From positions 1,674,001-1,738,000 of the forward strand of contig NZ_CP063812.1 in assembly GCF_015277855.1 (NCBI RefSeq): a DNA stretch of 64,000 nt, in the 5' to 3' direction. Shown one piece after another: positions 54,869-63,717 of the stretch. Below the pieces are notes generated by a model. It searched no databases, was not told the DNA's origin, and saw only the letters and a list, made by a program, of their open reading frames with translations. The position numbers and the translations under genes were made by a program. The first letter of the stretch is position 1. Every line of letters starts with the position of its first letter. The DNA comes from Microbacterium cremeum (GTDB taxonomy: Bacteria; Actinomycetota; Actinomycetes; Actinomycetales; Microbacteriaceae).

Positions 54869-56569
54869 CTATCGTCCGGTCGTGAGCGTCAGCAGGCGCT
54901 CTCGCACCTGACGGCGCAGCACCTTGCCGATCAGCGACTTCGGCAGCTCGTCCACGACGAACACGCGCCGCGGCACTTTGTACGGCGTCAGGATGCCGCG
55001 CGCGAACTCGCGGACGGCCTCGACGTCGATCTCTTCGCCCGGTGAGGCGACGATGGCGGCGACGACCTCTTCGCCCGAGTGCTCGTCCGGCAGCCCCACG
55101 ACGGCGGCGTCCTCGACCCGCGGGTGCTGCCGGAGCACGCTCTCGACCTCGGTCGGCGCGACGTTGAACCCGCCCGTGATGATGAGCTCCTTGATGCGGT
55201 CGACGATCCGCACGAAGCCGGCGTCGTCGATCGTGACGATGTCGCCGGTGCGGTACCAGCCGTCGACGAAGACCGCCTCGGTCTCTTCGGGCTTGCCGTA
55301 GTAGCCGCTGAACACCTGCGGCCCGCGCACCACCAGCTCGCCGCGTTCACCCGGCGGCACGTCGGTCGTGGGGTCGTCGGGGTCGACGACGCGGCATTCG
55401 GTGCCGGGAAGCGGCAACCCGACCGTCCCGGGCACGCGGTTGTCGGCGACGGGGTTCGCCATGAGCACGGGGGAGCACTCGCTCAGGCCGTAGCCCTCGA
55501 CGAGGTAGCCGCCCGAGGCGGCCTCGAACGGCACCACGAGCTCGTGCGGAAGCGCCATCGCGCCCGAGATCGCGACCTGGGTTCCCGCCAGGGATACACC
55601 CTTCTCCTGCGCCACCTTCAGCAGCCGGTCCGCGATGGGCGGAACGAGCGGGAGGAACGTCGCGGGGTGCTTCTCGGTCACCTCGAGCACCATGTCGGGA
55701 TCGAATCGCGGGAACAGCACGAGGCGGGCGCCCATCGACATCGCGAACGTCAGGCACAGCGTGAGTCCGTAGGCGTGGAACATCGGCAGCACCGCGTAGA
55801 CGACGCATCCGTCGCCGCGCACGATCGACGGCACCCACGCCCGCGCCTGCGCGGCGTTGGAGAGCAGGTTGCGATGCGTCAGCGACGCGCCCTTGGGGGT
55901 GCCCGTGGTGCCGCTGGTGTACTGGATCAGCGCGAGGTCGTCGGTGGCCGGCGAGGGGTGCGTCGACGGAAGCGGCGCGGTGCCGACCACGTCCTCCCAC
56001 GGCACGGTGCCGCTCACCCGTGCGTGCAGCGCGTCGCGCGCCTCGCGGGCCTTCGCGACCGGGAGCTTCAGCGCCAGGCGCGTGCCGAGCGGCATCGCCC
56101 GGGTGATGTCGACCGACACCAGTGCGGAGACGGCGAGGTCTGCGGGGAACTCCTGGATGGTCTTCACCACCTTGGTCCACACGATCGCGTGCTTCGCGCC
56201 GTGATCCTCGAACTGCTTGCGCAGCTCGCGCGGCGTGTAGAGGGGGTTGTGCTCGATCACCACCGCCCCGAGGCGCAGGATCGCGTAGAAGGCGACGATG
56301 TGCTGCGGGCAGTTCGGCAGCACGATCGCGACCGGGTCGCCCGCCTTGACACCCAGGTCGCGGAGCCCCGCAGCCGCGCGCTCGATCTGTTCGTGCAGCG
56401 AGCGGTACGACGTCGTGCGTCCGAAGAACTGCAGGGCCGGGGCATCCGGATAGTCGCGCGCGGATGCCGCCACGATGTCGACGAGAGAGCCGGTGACGGG
56501 TGCGAGGTCGCGCGGAACCCCTTCGGCGTAGCTGGCGATCCAGGGGCGCGGCGGGTCGTAGGTCGTCAC
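54869..56569 (-). CDS. fadD: Long-chain fatty-acid-CoA ligase
   Basis: This 566-residue AMP-forming ligase activates fatty acids as CoA thioesters. The P-loop YTSGTTGTPKG is at residues 217-227. EGYGLSECSPV, the GWYRTGDIVTIDDAGF motif and DRIKELIITGGFNVAPTEVE follow, with the C-terminal catalytic Lys in PKSLIGKVLRR. Start GTG at 56569 lies six bases after TAGGCT on the minus strand. Upstream is a 37-bp tandem repeat and the divergent gatC. Confidence 0.94.
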   Translation of the reverse strand: MTTYDPPRPWIASYAEGVPRDLAPVTGSLVDIVAASARDYPDAPALQFFGRTTSYRSLHEQIERAAAGLRDLGVKAGDPVAIVLPNCPQHIVAFYAILRLGAVVIEHNPLYTPRELRKQFEDHGAKHAIVWTKVVKTIQEFPADLAVSALVSVDITRAMPLGTRLALKLPVAKAREARDALHARVSGTVPWEDVVGTAPLPSTHPSPATDDLALIQYTSGTTGTPKGASLTHRNLLSNAAQARAWVPSIVRGDGCVVYAVLPMFHAYGLTLCLTFAMSMGARLVLFPRFDPDMVLEVTEKHPATFLPLVPPIADRLLKVAQEKGVSLAGTQVAISGAMALPHELVVPFEAASGGYLVEGYGLSECSPVLMANPVADNRVPGTVGLPLPGTECRVVDPDDPTTDVPPGERGELVVRGPQVFSGYYGKPEETEAVFVDGWYRTGDIVTIDDAGFVRIVDRIKELIITGGFNVAPTEVESVLRQHPRVEDAAVVGLPDEHSGEEVVAAIVASPGEEIDVEAVREFARGILTPYKVPRRVFVVDELPKSLIGKVLRRQVRERLLTLTTGR

Positions 56570-56575
56570 GCGATC

Positions 56576-56581
56576 AGCCTA
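56576..56581 (-). promoter_or_regulatory. Leaderless -10 of fadD
   Basis: Minus-strand TAGGCT, six bases, then GTG at 56569. Confidence 0.6.
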
Positions 56582-56590
56582 CGCCGGGGT

Positions 56591-56738
56591 GGGCCGGGGC
56601 CAGTCGGGGCCGGCCCCGCTCCCAACCGGGCCGGGGCCAGTCGGGGCCGGCCCCGCTCCCAACCGGGCCGGGGCCAGTCGGGGCCGGCCCCGCTCCCAAC
56701 CGGGCCGGGGCCAGTCGGGGCCGGCCCCGCTCCCAACT
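56591..56738. repeat. Four tandem copies of a 37-bp GC-rich repeat
   Basis: Copies run 56591-56627, 56628-56664, 56665-56701 and 56702-56738. They are identical except for the last base of the fourth, a T that is also the first base of the gatC -10. Each holds the palindrome GGGGCCGGCCCC. A 37-bp period is not a multiple of three, so the array is not coding. It sits exactly between two divergent promoters. Confidence 0.97.
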
Positions 56739-56743
56739 AGACT
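56738..56743 (+). promoter_or_regulatory. Leaderless -10 of gatC
   Basis: TAGACT, six bases, then GTG at 56750. The hexamer begins at the last base of the tandem array. Confidence 0.65.
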
Positions 56744-56749
56744 GTCCGG

Positions 56750-57049
56750 GTGTCTGAAATCACCCCCGATCTCGTGCGCCATCTCGGTGTGCTCGCCAGG
56801 ATCCAGCTGAGCGACGAGGAGGTCGAGCGCCTCACGGGGCAGCTCGACGTGATCGTCGACAACATCGCGAAGGTGTCGGAGGTGGCTACGCCCGACGTGC
56901 CGGCCACGAGCCACCCCATCGCCCTGCAGAACGTGTACCGCTCGGACGTCGTGGGAGACCAGCTCACTCCGGCGCAGGTGCTTCAGAACGCACCGGATGC
57001 CGCCGACGGCCGTTTCCGCGTCACCGCCATCCTCGGCGAAGAGCAGTAA
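56750..57049 (+). CDS. gatC: Asp-tRNA(Asn)/Glu-tRNA(Gln) amidotransferase subunit C
   Basis: GatC (99 aa) wraps GatA and GatB and stabilises the complex. [27 protein letters not shown] and the C-terminal [10 protein letters not shown] are typical. It starts with GTG behind a leaderless TAGACT and heads gatC-gatA-gatB. Confidence 0.95.
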   Translation: MSEITPDLVRHLGVLARIQLSDEEVERLTGQLDVIVDNIAKVSEVATPDVPATSHPIALQNVYRSDVVGDQLTPAQVLQNAPDAADGRFRVTAILGEEQ

Positions 57050-57058
57050 GGGACCGAC

Positions 57059-58594
57059 GTGACCGATCTGACGAGGCTGAGCGCCGCCGCGCTCGCCGGC
57101 AAGCTCGCCGCCGGCGAGGTCTCGAGCGTGGAAGCCACCCAGGCCCACCTCGACCGCATCGAAGCCGTCGACGGCGACATCCACGCGTTCCTCCACGTGA
57201 GCGACCACGCCCTGGAGGTCGCGGCCGACATCGACCGCCGTCGCGCCGCAGGCGAGGAGCTGGGTCCGGTCGCCGGCGTGCCGCTCGCGATCAAGGACGT
57301 GCTCGTGACCACCGACATGCCGTCGACGAGCGGCTCGCGGATCCTCGAGGGCTACCTGTCGCCGTACGACGCGACCGTGGTCGCCCGCAGCCGCGCCGCC
57401 GGCCTCGTGCCGCTCGGCAAGACGAACATGGACGAGTTCGCGATGGGCTCGTCGACCGAGCACTCCGCGTTCGGCCCCACCCGCAACCCGTGGGATCTGG
57501 AGCGGATCCCCGGTGGCTCGGGAGGCGGTTCGGCCGCCGCCGTGGCGGCGTTCGAGGCGCCGCTCGCGCTCGGATCCGACACCGGCGGCTCGATCCGCCA
57601 GCCCGCGCACGTCACGGGGACCGTGGGGGTCAAGCCGACCTACGGCGGCGTGAGCCGCTACGGCGCGATCGCGCTCGCGTCGTCGCTGGACCAGGTGGGG
57701 CCGGTGACGCGCACGGTCCTCGACTCGGGCCTGCTGCACGACGTGATCGCGGGCCACGACCCGCACGACTCGACCTCGCTCGTGCACGAATGGCCGTCGT
57801 TCGCGGCGGCCGCCCGCGAGGGGGCCACCGGCGACGTGCTCAAGGGCCTCAAGGTGGGCGTCATCACCGAGCTGCCCGACAGCGGCTTCCAGCGCGGCGT
57901 GTCGGAGTCGTTCCGCGCGGCTCTCGCCGCGATGGAGGCGGCCGGTGCCGAGCTCGTCGAGATCAGTGCGCCGCACTTCGAGTACGGCGTCGCCGCGTAC
58001 TACCTGATCCTCCCGGCCGAGGCATCCAGCAACCTGGCGAAGTTCGATTCGGTGCGCTTCGGGCTGCGCGTCGACGTGCCGGGCGGGACCGTCGAGGACG
58101 TCATGGCCGCCACCCGCGACGCCGGGTTCGGCGACGAGGTCAAGCGCCGCATCATCCTCGGCACGTATGCGCTGTCGGCCGGCTACTACGACGCCTACTA
58201 CGGCTCCGCGCAGAAGGTGCGCACGCTCATCCAGCGCGACTTCGACGAGGCGTTCGCGCGGGTCGACGTCATCGCGACGCCGTCGGCGCCGACCACGGCG
58301 TTCAAGCTCGGCGAGAAGATCGACGACCCGCTTCAGATGTATCTGAACGACGTGACGACGATCCCCGCGAACCTCGCCGGCGTGCCCGGCATCTCGATCC
58401 CGTCAGGCATCGCGGCCGAGGACGGCCTTCCGGTCGGCATCCAGTTCCTGGCACCGGCGCGCGAAGACGTGCGCCTGTACCGCGTCGGTGCTGCCCTCGA
58501 GGCGATCCTCGTCGACTCGTGGGGCGCGCCGCTGCTCGACCGGGCGCCGCAGCTCACCCACTCGATGCTCGGCTCGAACGGAGGCGCCCGCTGA
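57059..58594 (+). CDS. gatA: Asp-tRNA(Asn)/Glu-tRNA(Gln) amidotransferase subunit A
   Basis: GatA (511 aa) is the glutaminase that supplies ammonia for transamidation. The amidase triad is complete: Lys79 in LAIKDVLV, Ser154 in GGSGGGS and Ser178 in [11 protein letters not shown], the same numbering as in S. aureus GatA. GTG start ten bases after gatC. The stop shares one base with the gatB ATG. Confidence 0.97.
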   Translation: MTDLTRLSAAALAGKLAAGEVSSVEATQAHLDRIEAVDGDIHAFLHVSDHALEVAADIDRRRAAGEELGPVAGVPLAIKDVLVTTDMPSTSGSRILEGYLSPYDATVVARSRAAGLVPLGKTNMDEFAMGSSTEHSAFGPTRNPWDLERIPGGSGGGSAAAVAAFEAPLALGSDTGGSIRQPAHVTGTVGVKPTYGGVSRYGAIALASSLDQVGPVTRTVLDSGLLHDVIAGHDPHDSTSLVHEWPSFAAAAREGATGDVLKGLKVGVITELPDSGFQRGVSESFRAALAAMEAAGAELVEISAPHFEYGVAAYYLILPAEASSNLAKFDSVRFGLRVDVPGGTVEDVMAATRDAGFGDEVKRRIILGTYALSAGYYDAYYGSAQKVRTLIQRDFDEAFARVDVIATPSAPTTAFKLGEKIDDPLQMYLNDVTTIPANLAGVPGISIPSGIAAEDGLPVGIQFLAPAREDVRLYRVGAALEAILVDSWGAPLLDRAPQLTHSMLGSNGGAR

Positions 58595-60123
58595 TGGCGA
58601 AGGACAAGTTGATGGACTTCGACAAGGCGCTCGAGCTGTTCGAGCCGGTCCTCGGGTTCGAGGTGCACGTCGAGCTCAACACCGAGACCAAGATGTTCTC
58701 GGGCGCGGCGAATCCCGCGAACTCCGCGAACCACGGCGCCCTCCCGAACACGCTCGTCGCGCCGGTCGACATGGGCCTGCCGGGGTCGCTGCCCGTCGTC
58801 AACGAGACCGCCGTGCGCTCGTCGATCAGCCTGGGCCTTGCCCTCGGCTGCTCCATCGCGCCGTCGAGCCGGTTCGCCCGCAAGAACTACTTCTACCCGG
58901 ACCTCGGCAAGAACTACCAGATCTCGCAGTACGACGAGCCCATCGCGTTCGAGGGCGAGGTCGAGGTGGAGCTCGCCGACGGCACCGTCGTGGTGGTGCC
59001 GATCGAGCGTGCGCACATGGAGGAGGATGCCGGAAAGCTGACGCACGTCGGCGGCTCGACCGGCCGCATCCAGGGCGCCGAGTACTCGCTCGTCGACTAC
59101 AACCGCGCCGGCGTGCCGCTCGTCGAGATCGTCACCAAGCCGATCTTCGACACCGAGCATCGCGCACCCGAGGTGGCGAAGGCGTACGTGCAGACGATCC
59201 GTGACATCGTGCTCGCTCTCGGCATCTCGGATGCACGCATGGAGCGCGGCAACCTCCGCTGCGACGCGAACGTGTCGCTGCGTCCTCGCGCCGCGGCGGG
59301 TGAGCCCCCGGCGCCGCTCGGCACCCGCACCGAGACGAAGAACGTCAACTCGATGCGGTCGGTCGAGCGCGCGGTGCGCTACGAGATCCAGCGCCAGGCC
59401 GCGATCCTCGCGGCCGGCGGCACGATCACTCAGGAGACCCGTCACTGGCATGAGGACACCGGCACGACGTCGCCGGGTCGCCCCAAGTCGGACGCCGACG
59501 ACTACCGGTACTTCCCCGAGCCCGACCTGCTGCCCGTCGTCCCGGCGCCCGAGCTGATCGAGCAGCTGCGTGCGGCGCTCCCGGAGCCGCCCGCGGCCCG
59601 GCGTCGCCGGCTGAAGGCGGACTGGGGCTTCACCGACCTGGAGTTCCAGGACGTCGCGAACGGCGGCGTGCTCGCCGAGGTCGAGGCGACGATCGCCGCG
59701 GGGGCGTCGCCGGCCGCCGCGCGCAAGTGGTGGACGGGCGAGATCGCCCGAGTCGCCAACGCCGAGGGCCGTGAGGCCTCCGACCTCGTCGCGCCTGCCC
59801 ACGTCGCAGCGCTGCAGGCACTGGTGGATTCGGGCACCTTGACCGACAAGCTCGCGCGCCAGGTGCTGGAGGGGGTCATCGCCGGCGAGGGATCGCCGCA
59901 GGAGGTGGTCGATGCGCGCGGACTCGCCGTCGTCTCTGACGACGGTCCGCTCATCGCCGCCATCGACGACGCCCTCGCCTCGCAGCCGGACGTGCTCGAG
60001 AAGATCCGCGACGGCAAGGTCCAGGCCGCCGGCGCGATCATCGGCGCCGTCATGAAGGCGATGAAGGGGCAGGCCGACGCCGCGCGGGTGCGCGAGCTGA
60101 TCCTGGAGCGCGCCGGGTCCTGA
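58594..60123 (+). CDS. gatB: Asp-tRNA(Asn)/Glu-tRNA(Gln) amidotransferase subunit B
   Basis: GatB (509 aa) is the kinase that activates misacylated tRNA and performs amidation. [22 protein letters not shown] opens the core, [16 protein letters not shown] and [17 protein letters not shown] follow, and the C-terminal YqeY-like tRNA-binding domain lies at about 360-505. The presence of gatCAB implies indirect Gln-tRNA and/or Asn-tRNA synthesis. ATG overlaps the gatA TGA by one base. Confidence 0.97.
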   Translation: MAKDKLMDFDKALELFEPVLGFEVHVELNTETKMFSGAANPANSANHGALPNTLVAPVDMGLPGSLPVVNETAVRSSISLGLALGCSIAPSSRFARKNYFYPDLGKNYQISQYDEPIAFEGEVEVELADGTVVVVPIERAHMEEDAGKLTHVGGSTGRIQGAEYSLVDYNRAGVPLVEIVTKPIFDTEHRAPEVAKAYVQTIRDIVLALGISDARMERGNLRCDANVSLRPRAAAGEPPAPLGTRTETKNVNSMRSVERAVRYEIQRQAAILAAGGTITQETRHWHEDTGTTSPGRPKSDADDYRYFPEPDLLPVVPAPELIEQLRAALPEPPAARRRRLKADWGFTDLEFQDVANGGVLAEVEATIAAGASPAAARKWWTGEIARVANAEGREASDLVAPAHVAALQALVDSGTLTDKLARQVLEGVIAGEGSPQEVVDARGLAVVSDDGPLIAAIDDALASQPDVLEKIRDGKVQAAGAIIGAVMKAMKGQADAARVRELILERAGS

Positions 60124-60162
60124 CCGGAATCGAGCGCGTCCCGCCGTGTCGGCGGGTGGCGC

Positions 60163-60168
60163 GAGAAT
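60163..60168 (+). promoter_or_regulatory. Leaderless -10-like element of dinB
   Basis: GAGAAT, six bases, then ATG at 60175. No SOS (LexA) box was seen by eye nearby. Confidence 0.4.
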
Positions 60169-60174
60169 AGGACC

Positions 60175-61440
60175 ATGGGACGCGGCGACGGAACGGGCCG
60201 GATCGTCTCACCCGAAGGTGCCGACGACAGCGGAGCCGGCATCCTCCATGTCGACATGGACGCGTTCTACGCGTCCGTGGAGCAGCTCGACGACCCGTCG
60301 CTGCGCGGCAAGCCGATCATCATCGGAGCGCCCGACGGTCGCTCGGTGGTCTCGAGCGCCTCGTACGAGGCACGGCGGTTCGGCGTCCGGTCTGCGATGC
60401 CGGTCGGTCAGGCACTGCGCCTGTGCCCTACGGCGATCGTGGTGCTGCCGCACTTCGACCGCTACCTCGAGGTGTCGACTCAGGTCATGCGGATCTTCCG
60501 CGACATCACCCCGCTGGTCGAGCCGCTCTCGATCGATGAGGCCTTCCTCGACGTACGGGGGGCGCGGCGGCTGTGGGGGAGCCCGGGCGTGATCGCACGG
60601 ATGCTCCGCCAGCGGGTCCGCGACGAGACGGGCATCACGTGCAGCGTCGGCGCCGCGGCCACCAAGCACGTGGCGAAGATGGCCTCGACCATCAGCAAGC
60701 CCGACGGGATGCTGATCGTGCCCGAAGCCGACACGGCGGCCTTCCTCGCGCCGCGGCCGGTGCGCGCGCTGTGGGGCGTCGGGCCGAAGGCCGCCGAGGC
60801 GCTCGAGGCCTGCGGCATCCGCACCATCGCCGACGTGCTCGAGACGCCGCGCGGAGTCCTCGACCGCGCGCTCGGCAACGCCATGGGCGACCGCGTCTGG
60901 CATCTCGCCCGCGGCATCGACGCGCGCGAGGTCGACACGCGCCGGGTCGAGAAGAGCGTCGGGCACGAAGAGACCTTTCACCACGACATCGCCGACGAGG
61001 CGATCCTCCGCGCCGAGTTGCGGCGGCTCGCCGACCGCGTGGGGGCACGACTGCGCAGCGGCGGCTGGGAAGCCTCCACGATCGCGATCAAGGTGCGCTT
61101 CGCGGACTTCACGACGATCTCGCGCTCGCAGACGCTGCCGGAGCCGACCGCGGTGGGCCAGCGCATCGGCGATGCCGCGTACGAGCTCTTCTCGTCCCTG
61201 GAGCGGACGATGCCGGTGCGCCTGATCGGCGTGCGCGGCGAGCGGCTGCGCCCGGCCGGAGCCGCGATGCCGGCGCTGTGGGACGACGACGAGGAGTGGC
61301 GCCGCGTCGAGGACGCCCTCGACGGCGCCGCCGAGAAGTTCGGCCGCGGCGTCATCACACGGGCGACGCTCCTCGGCAGGACCCGTGGCGGCGCCGGATT
61401 GCCGTCCAGCCGGCCGGCGCCGCGTCTGGACTCGGAGTGA
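60175..61440 (+). CDS. dinB: DNA polymerase IV
   Basis: This 421-residue Y-family translesion polymerase has ILHVDMDAFYASVEQLDDP with the first catalytic Asp pair and PLSIDEAFLDVRGARRLWG with the second. The thumb (GVGPKAAEALEACGIRTIADV) and little-finger domain (EKSVGHEETFHHDI) follow. No strong beta-clamp QLxLF motif is seen at the C-terminus; a clamp site may be weak or internal. It follows gatB by 51 bases but appears to have its own start signal. Confidence 0.95.
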   Translation: MGRGDGTGRIVSPEGADDSGAGILHVDMDAFYASVEQLDDPSLRGKPIIIGAPDGRSVVSSASYEARRFGVRSAMPVGQALRLCPTAIVVLPHFDRYLEVSTQVMRIFRDITPLVEPLSIDEAFLDVRGARRLWGSPGVIARMLRQRVRDETGITCSVGAAATKHVAKMASTISKPDGMLIVPEADTAAFLAPRPVRALWGVGPKAAEALEACGIRTIADVLETPRGVLDRALGNAMGDRVWHLARGIDAREVDTRRVEKSVGHEETFHHDIADEAILRAELRRLADRVGARLRSGGWEASTIAIKVRFADFTTISRSQTLPEPTAVGQRIGDAAYELFSSLERTMPVRLIGVRGERLRPAGAAMPALWDDDEEWRRVEDALDGAAEKFGRGVITRATLLGRTRGGAGLPSSRPAPRLDSE

Positions 61441-61472
61441 CGGCACGGGTGTGCAGCCGAGCCTGCGCCCGC

Positions 61473-61478
61473 TACCGT
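61473..61478 (+). promoter_or_regulatory. Leaderless -10-like element of the GerW-like gene
   Basis: TACCGT, six bases, then ATG at 61485. Confidence 0.45.
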
Positions 61479-61484
61479 TGACGC

Positions 61485-61805
61485 ATGCCCAACATCGCAC
61501 TGGAACTCGGCAAGCAATCGGCGGAGCTCGGCGTCAGGAGCGCGTACGGCGACCAGCAGGATGTCGACGGCATCCGTCTCATCCCCGTCGCGCTGACGTG
61601 GTCAGGATTCGGCGGCGGCTCGGACGAGGCCGGCAACGGCGGCGGGGGCGGGGGAGGCTACGCGATCCCGATCGGCGCGTACATCCGCCGCGGCGACGAT
61701 CTGCGGTTCGAGCCGAACATCGTGGCGCTGCTCACCGTGGCCGTGCCGTTCGTATTCTTCGCCGGTCGCGCGCTCAGCCGTGTCATCCGCGCCCTCAAGA
61801 AGTAG
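61485..61805 (+). CDS. GerW/YtfJ-like small protein
   Basis: This 106-residue protein has the pattern of the GerW (YtfJ) family: VRSAYGDQQDVDGIRLIPVALTWSGFGGGSD, a glycine-rich loop, GGYAIPIGAYIRRGDDL, then a C-terminal hydrophobic helix (IVALLTVAVPFVFFAGRAL). GerW is a spore-germination protein in Bacillus, but many non-sporulating actinobacteria keep relatives of unknown role. The next gene begins inside its last 26 bases. Confidence 0.65.
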   Translation: MPNIALELGKQSAELGVRSAYGDQQDVDGIRLIPVALTWSGFGGGSDEAGNGGGGGGGYAIPIGAYIRRGDDLRFEPNIVALLTVAVPFVFFAGRALSRVIRALKK

Positions 61806-62373
61806 CGCGGACCCGGTCGCGACGGCACTCGATGCCGCGGTGGGCCACCTGGTCCGCGCGGTGACGGCTGTCGCGGCATCCAACCCCGTCGTCCTCATCG
61901 ACGGCCGCAGCGGTGCGGGCAAGTCATCCCTCGCACGTGCTCTCGTCGCACGGTGGCCGCTGGCGGGGCGCGTGCAGTCGGTCGCACTCGACTCCCTCTA
62001 CCCGGGATGGGACGGTCTGGACGAGGGGGTGGGGCTTGCGCGGGAGCAGATCCTCGTGCCGCACGCCCGCGGGCTCATCGGGGTATGGCAGAGATGGGAC
62101 TGGCAGGCGGGCGTTCCGGCCGAGGCTCATGCGGTGGATCCGGCACTGCCGCTGATCGTGGAGGGCGTCGGGATCCTGACCCCCGCGACGGCGGGTCTCG
62201 GCGACGTGCGGGTGTGGCTCGAATCGCCGACGGCATCCCGGCGACATCGCGCCCTCACCCGTGACGGCGAGGCGTACCGACCCCACTGGGAGCGATGGGC
62301 CCGGCAGGAGGAGCGCCACCTCCGGCGCGACGAGCCCACGCGGCTCGCCACGCACGTGTTCGCGGTGCCGTGA
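61780..62373 (+). CDS. P-loop kinase-like protein (uridine kinase-like)
   Basis: This 197-residue protein has Walker A LIDGRSGAGKSSLARAL at about residues 39-55. VALDSLYPGWDGLDEG and LIVEGVGILTPATA follow, the layout of uridine/cytidine kinase-like proteins. The substrate is unknown. The GTG at 61780 gives a 26-base overlap with the preceding gene; a start further inside is possible because the first 15 residues are not conserved-looking. Confidence 0.8.
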   Translation: MSSAPSRSSADPVATALDAAVGHLVRAVTAVAASNPVVLIDGRSGAGKSSLARALVARWPLAGRVQSVALDSLYPGWDGLDEGVGLAREQILVPHARGLIGVWQRWDWQAGVPAEAHAVDPALPLIVEGVGILTPATAGLGDVRVWLESPTASRRHRALTRDGEAYRPHWERWARQEERHLRRDEPTRLATHVFAVP

Positions 62374-62414
62374 CCGGCACGCGCCCATCCGCCTGCGGGC
62401 GCGGTCCGGGCGAT

Positions 62415-62903
62415 TCAGTCGACGTCGACGGCGGCGACGAGACCGTCGAGCCGGTATCCGAGCCAGTCGTAGATGCCGAAGTGGGGATCGTCGGGGTCGT
62501 GATCCTCGGCGACCTCGATGCCGAGGCGGCTCGCGAGGACCAGGCGGATCGCGGCGAGCGTCCGCAGCCAGGCTTGCGCACTCAGCGGATCGAGCCGGAT
62601 GTGCACCTGTTCCAGCAGCGCGGGGTCGTCGAGATCCTCGGGAAGGGACGCTGAGTCGCCGAGCGTTTCGAGCACGCGCTCGGCGTCGTCGCGCCGCCGG
62701 TCGAGGAGATCCGCCTCGGTGAGCCGTCGGAACTCGCGTGCCGCCTCCTCGTCGTCGTAGGCGGCGGGCACGAGCCGCGCGATGGCCGGATCGCCGTCGT
62801 CGCCGATCGAGTCCTGCAGGAGCTCGCCGAACTGGACGACGAGGCGCGCCAGGTGCGCGGCCTCGATGCGCGAGAGTTCGAGCACCACGATGCGCGCGCT
62901 CAT
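62415..62903 (-). CDS. DUF2017 family protein
   Basis: This 162-residue acidic protein is of the DUF2017 family that usually follows clpS in actinobacteria (LSRIEAAHLARLVVQFGELL, ARLVPAAYDDEEAAREFRRLT, DHDPDDPHFGIYDWLGYRLD). Its ATG overlaps the clpS TGA by four bases. Function is unknown; the coupling suggests a link to ClpS-directed proteolysis. Confidence 0.9.
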   Translation of the reverse strand: MSARIVVLELSRIEAAHLARLVVQFGELLQDSIGDDGDPAIARLVPAAYDDEEAAREFRRLTEADLLDRRRDDAERVLETLGDSASLPEDLDDPALLEQVHIRLDPLSAQAWLRTLAAIRLVLASRLGIEVAEDHDPDDPHFGIYDWLGYRLDGLVAAVDVD

Positions 62904-63199
62904 CGGGGAGCCTGCCGAACCGTGGCCCACAAGCCGTAGTCGTGCATGGCCTGCGCGTGCATCTCCATCTTCTCGCGGGGTCCTTCGGCGACGACGGCGT
63001 GGCCCTCGTTGTGGACGGCGAGCATCAGGCGCTCCGCTTCGGCGCGGGGGAACCCGAAGTACTCGCGGAATACGTGCGTCACATAGCTCATGAGGTTCAC
63101 CGGGTCGTCCCATACGACGGTCTGCCAGGGGCGCGCGGGGTCGGTCCTTCCGTCGAGATCGGTCCGCTCGTCGACGGCCGGGGTCGTGATCGGCGTCAT
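62900..63199 (-). CDS. clpS: ATP-dependent Clp protease adaptor ClpS
   Basis: ClpS (99 aa) delivers N-end-rule substrates to ClpAP or ClpCP. WQTVVWDDPVNLMSYVTHVF with the conserved Asp-Pro-Val-Asn, HNEGHAVV and REKMEMHAQAMHDYGL are present. ATG at 63199 shares one base with the stop of the upstream metallopeptidase gene; GTG at 63208 is a longer alternative. Confidence 0.95.
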   Translation of the reverse strand: MTPITTPAVDERTDLDGRTDPARPWQTVVWDDPVNLMSYVTHVFREYFGFPRAEAERLMLAVHNEGHAVVAEGPREKMEMHAQAMHDYGLWATVRQAPR

Positions 63200-63549
63200 C
63201 ACGCCCACCCCAGCTCGTGAAGCCGGTCGTCGTCGATGCCGTAGAAGTGGGCGATCTCATGCACCAGCGTGGTGTGGACCTCGTCACGCAGCGCGTTCTC
63301 GTCGTCGCAGGCCGCCAGATGCGACTCGCGGTAGACGATGATGCGATCCGGCAGCTCGCCGATGCCGTACCGCTCCCGCTCGGTCAGGGCCCACCCGTCG
63401 TACAGCCCCAGCAGGTCGAGGCTGCCGTCCTCTGGGCGATCCTCGACCACGAAGACGACGTTGTCGAGCCCTCCGACCATGTCGTCGGGGAGGGCGTCGA
63501 GCTCGTCGATCACGAGCTGCTCGAAGGTCGCGGCATCCATCTCCATCAT
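63199..63549 (-). CDS. Zincin-like metallopeptidase (DUF1025/MTH-type)
   Basis: This 116-residue protein has HEIAHFYGIDDDRLHELGW at its C-terminus, an HExxH-type zinc site with a downstream Glu (minimal zincin). LPDRIIVYRESHLAAC precedes it. It belongs to the small metallopeptidase family encoded beside clpS in actinobacteria. Start at 63549 with GAGG upstream; ATG at 63546 and 63540 are close alternatives. Substrate is unknown. Confidence 0.88.
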   Translation of the reverse strand: MMEMDAATFEQLVIDELDALPDDMVGGLDNVVFVVEDRPEDGSLDLLGLYDGWALTERERYGIGELPDRIIVYRESHLAACDDENALRDEVHTTLVHEIAHFYGIDDDRLHELGWA

Positions 63550-63607
63550 GATGCCTCGCGTGAATGCGATCGGGGCGCACGCCGTGCGCCCCGATCGTCG
63601 GAACTGG

Positions 63608-63680
63608 GGTGAGTAACGGGACTTGAACCCGCGGCCCCCTGGACCACAACCAGGTGCTCTACCAACTGAGCTATACCCAC
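63608..63680 (-). tRNA. tRNA-His (anticodon GTG)
   Basis: Minus-strand cloverleaf: acceptor GTGGGTA/TACTCAC, D-arm TAGCTCAGTTGGTAGAGCA, anticodon arm CTGGTTGTGGTCCAG with GTG, and TpsiC GGGTTCAAGTCCC. Base 63681 gives G-1, which pairs with C73, the histidine identity element. CCA is not encoded. Confidence 0.97.
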
Positions 63681-63717
63681 CATGTCTCCCGCCTGCGCGG
63701 GCAACCAGAAGATTCTC

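Noticed and set aside
56591..56738. CRISPR array
   Set aside because: The copies are directly adjacent with no spacers, and no cas gene is in the window.
56579..57976. Frames through the 37-bp repeats giving repeated PVGAGPAPN-like peptides
   Set aside because: 37 bp is not a multiple of three, so each copy shifts frame; the array lies between two divergent promoters and gatC begins behind it.
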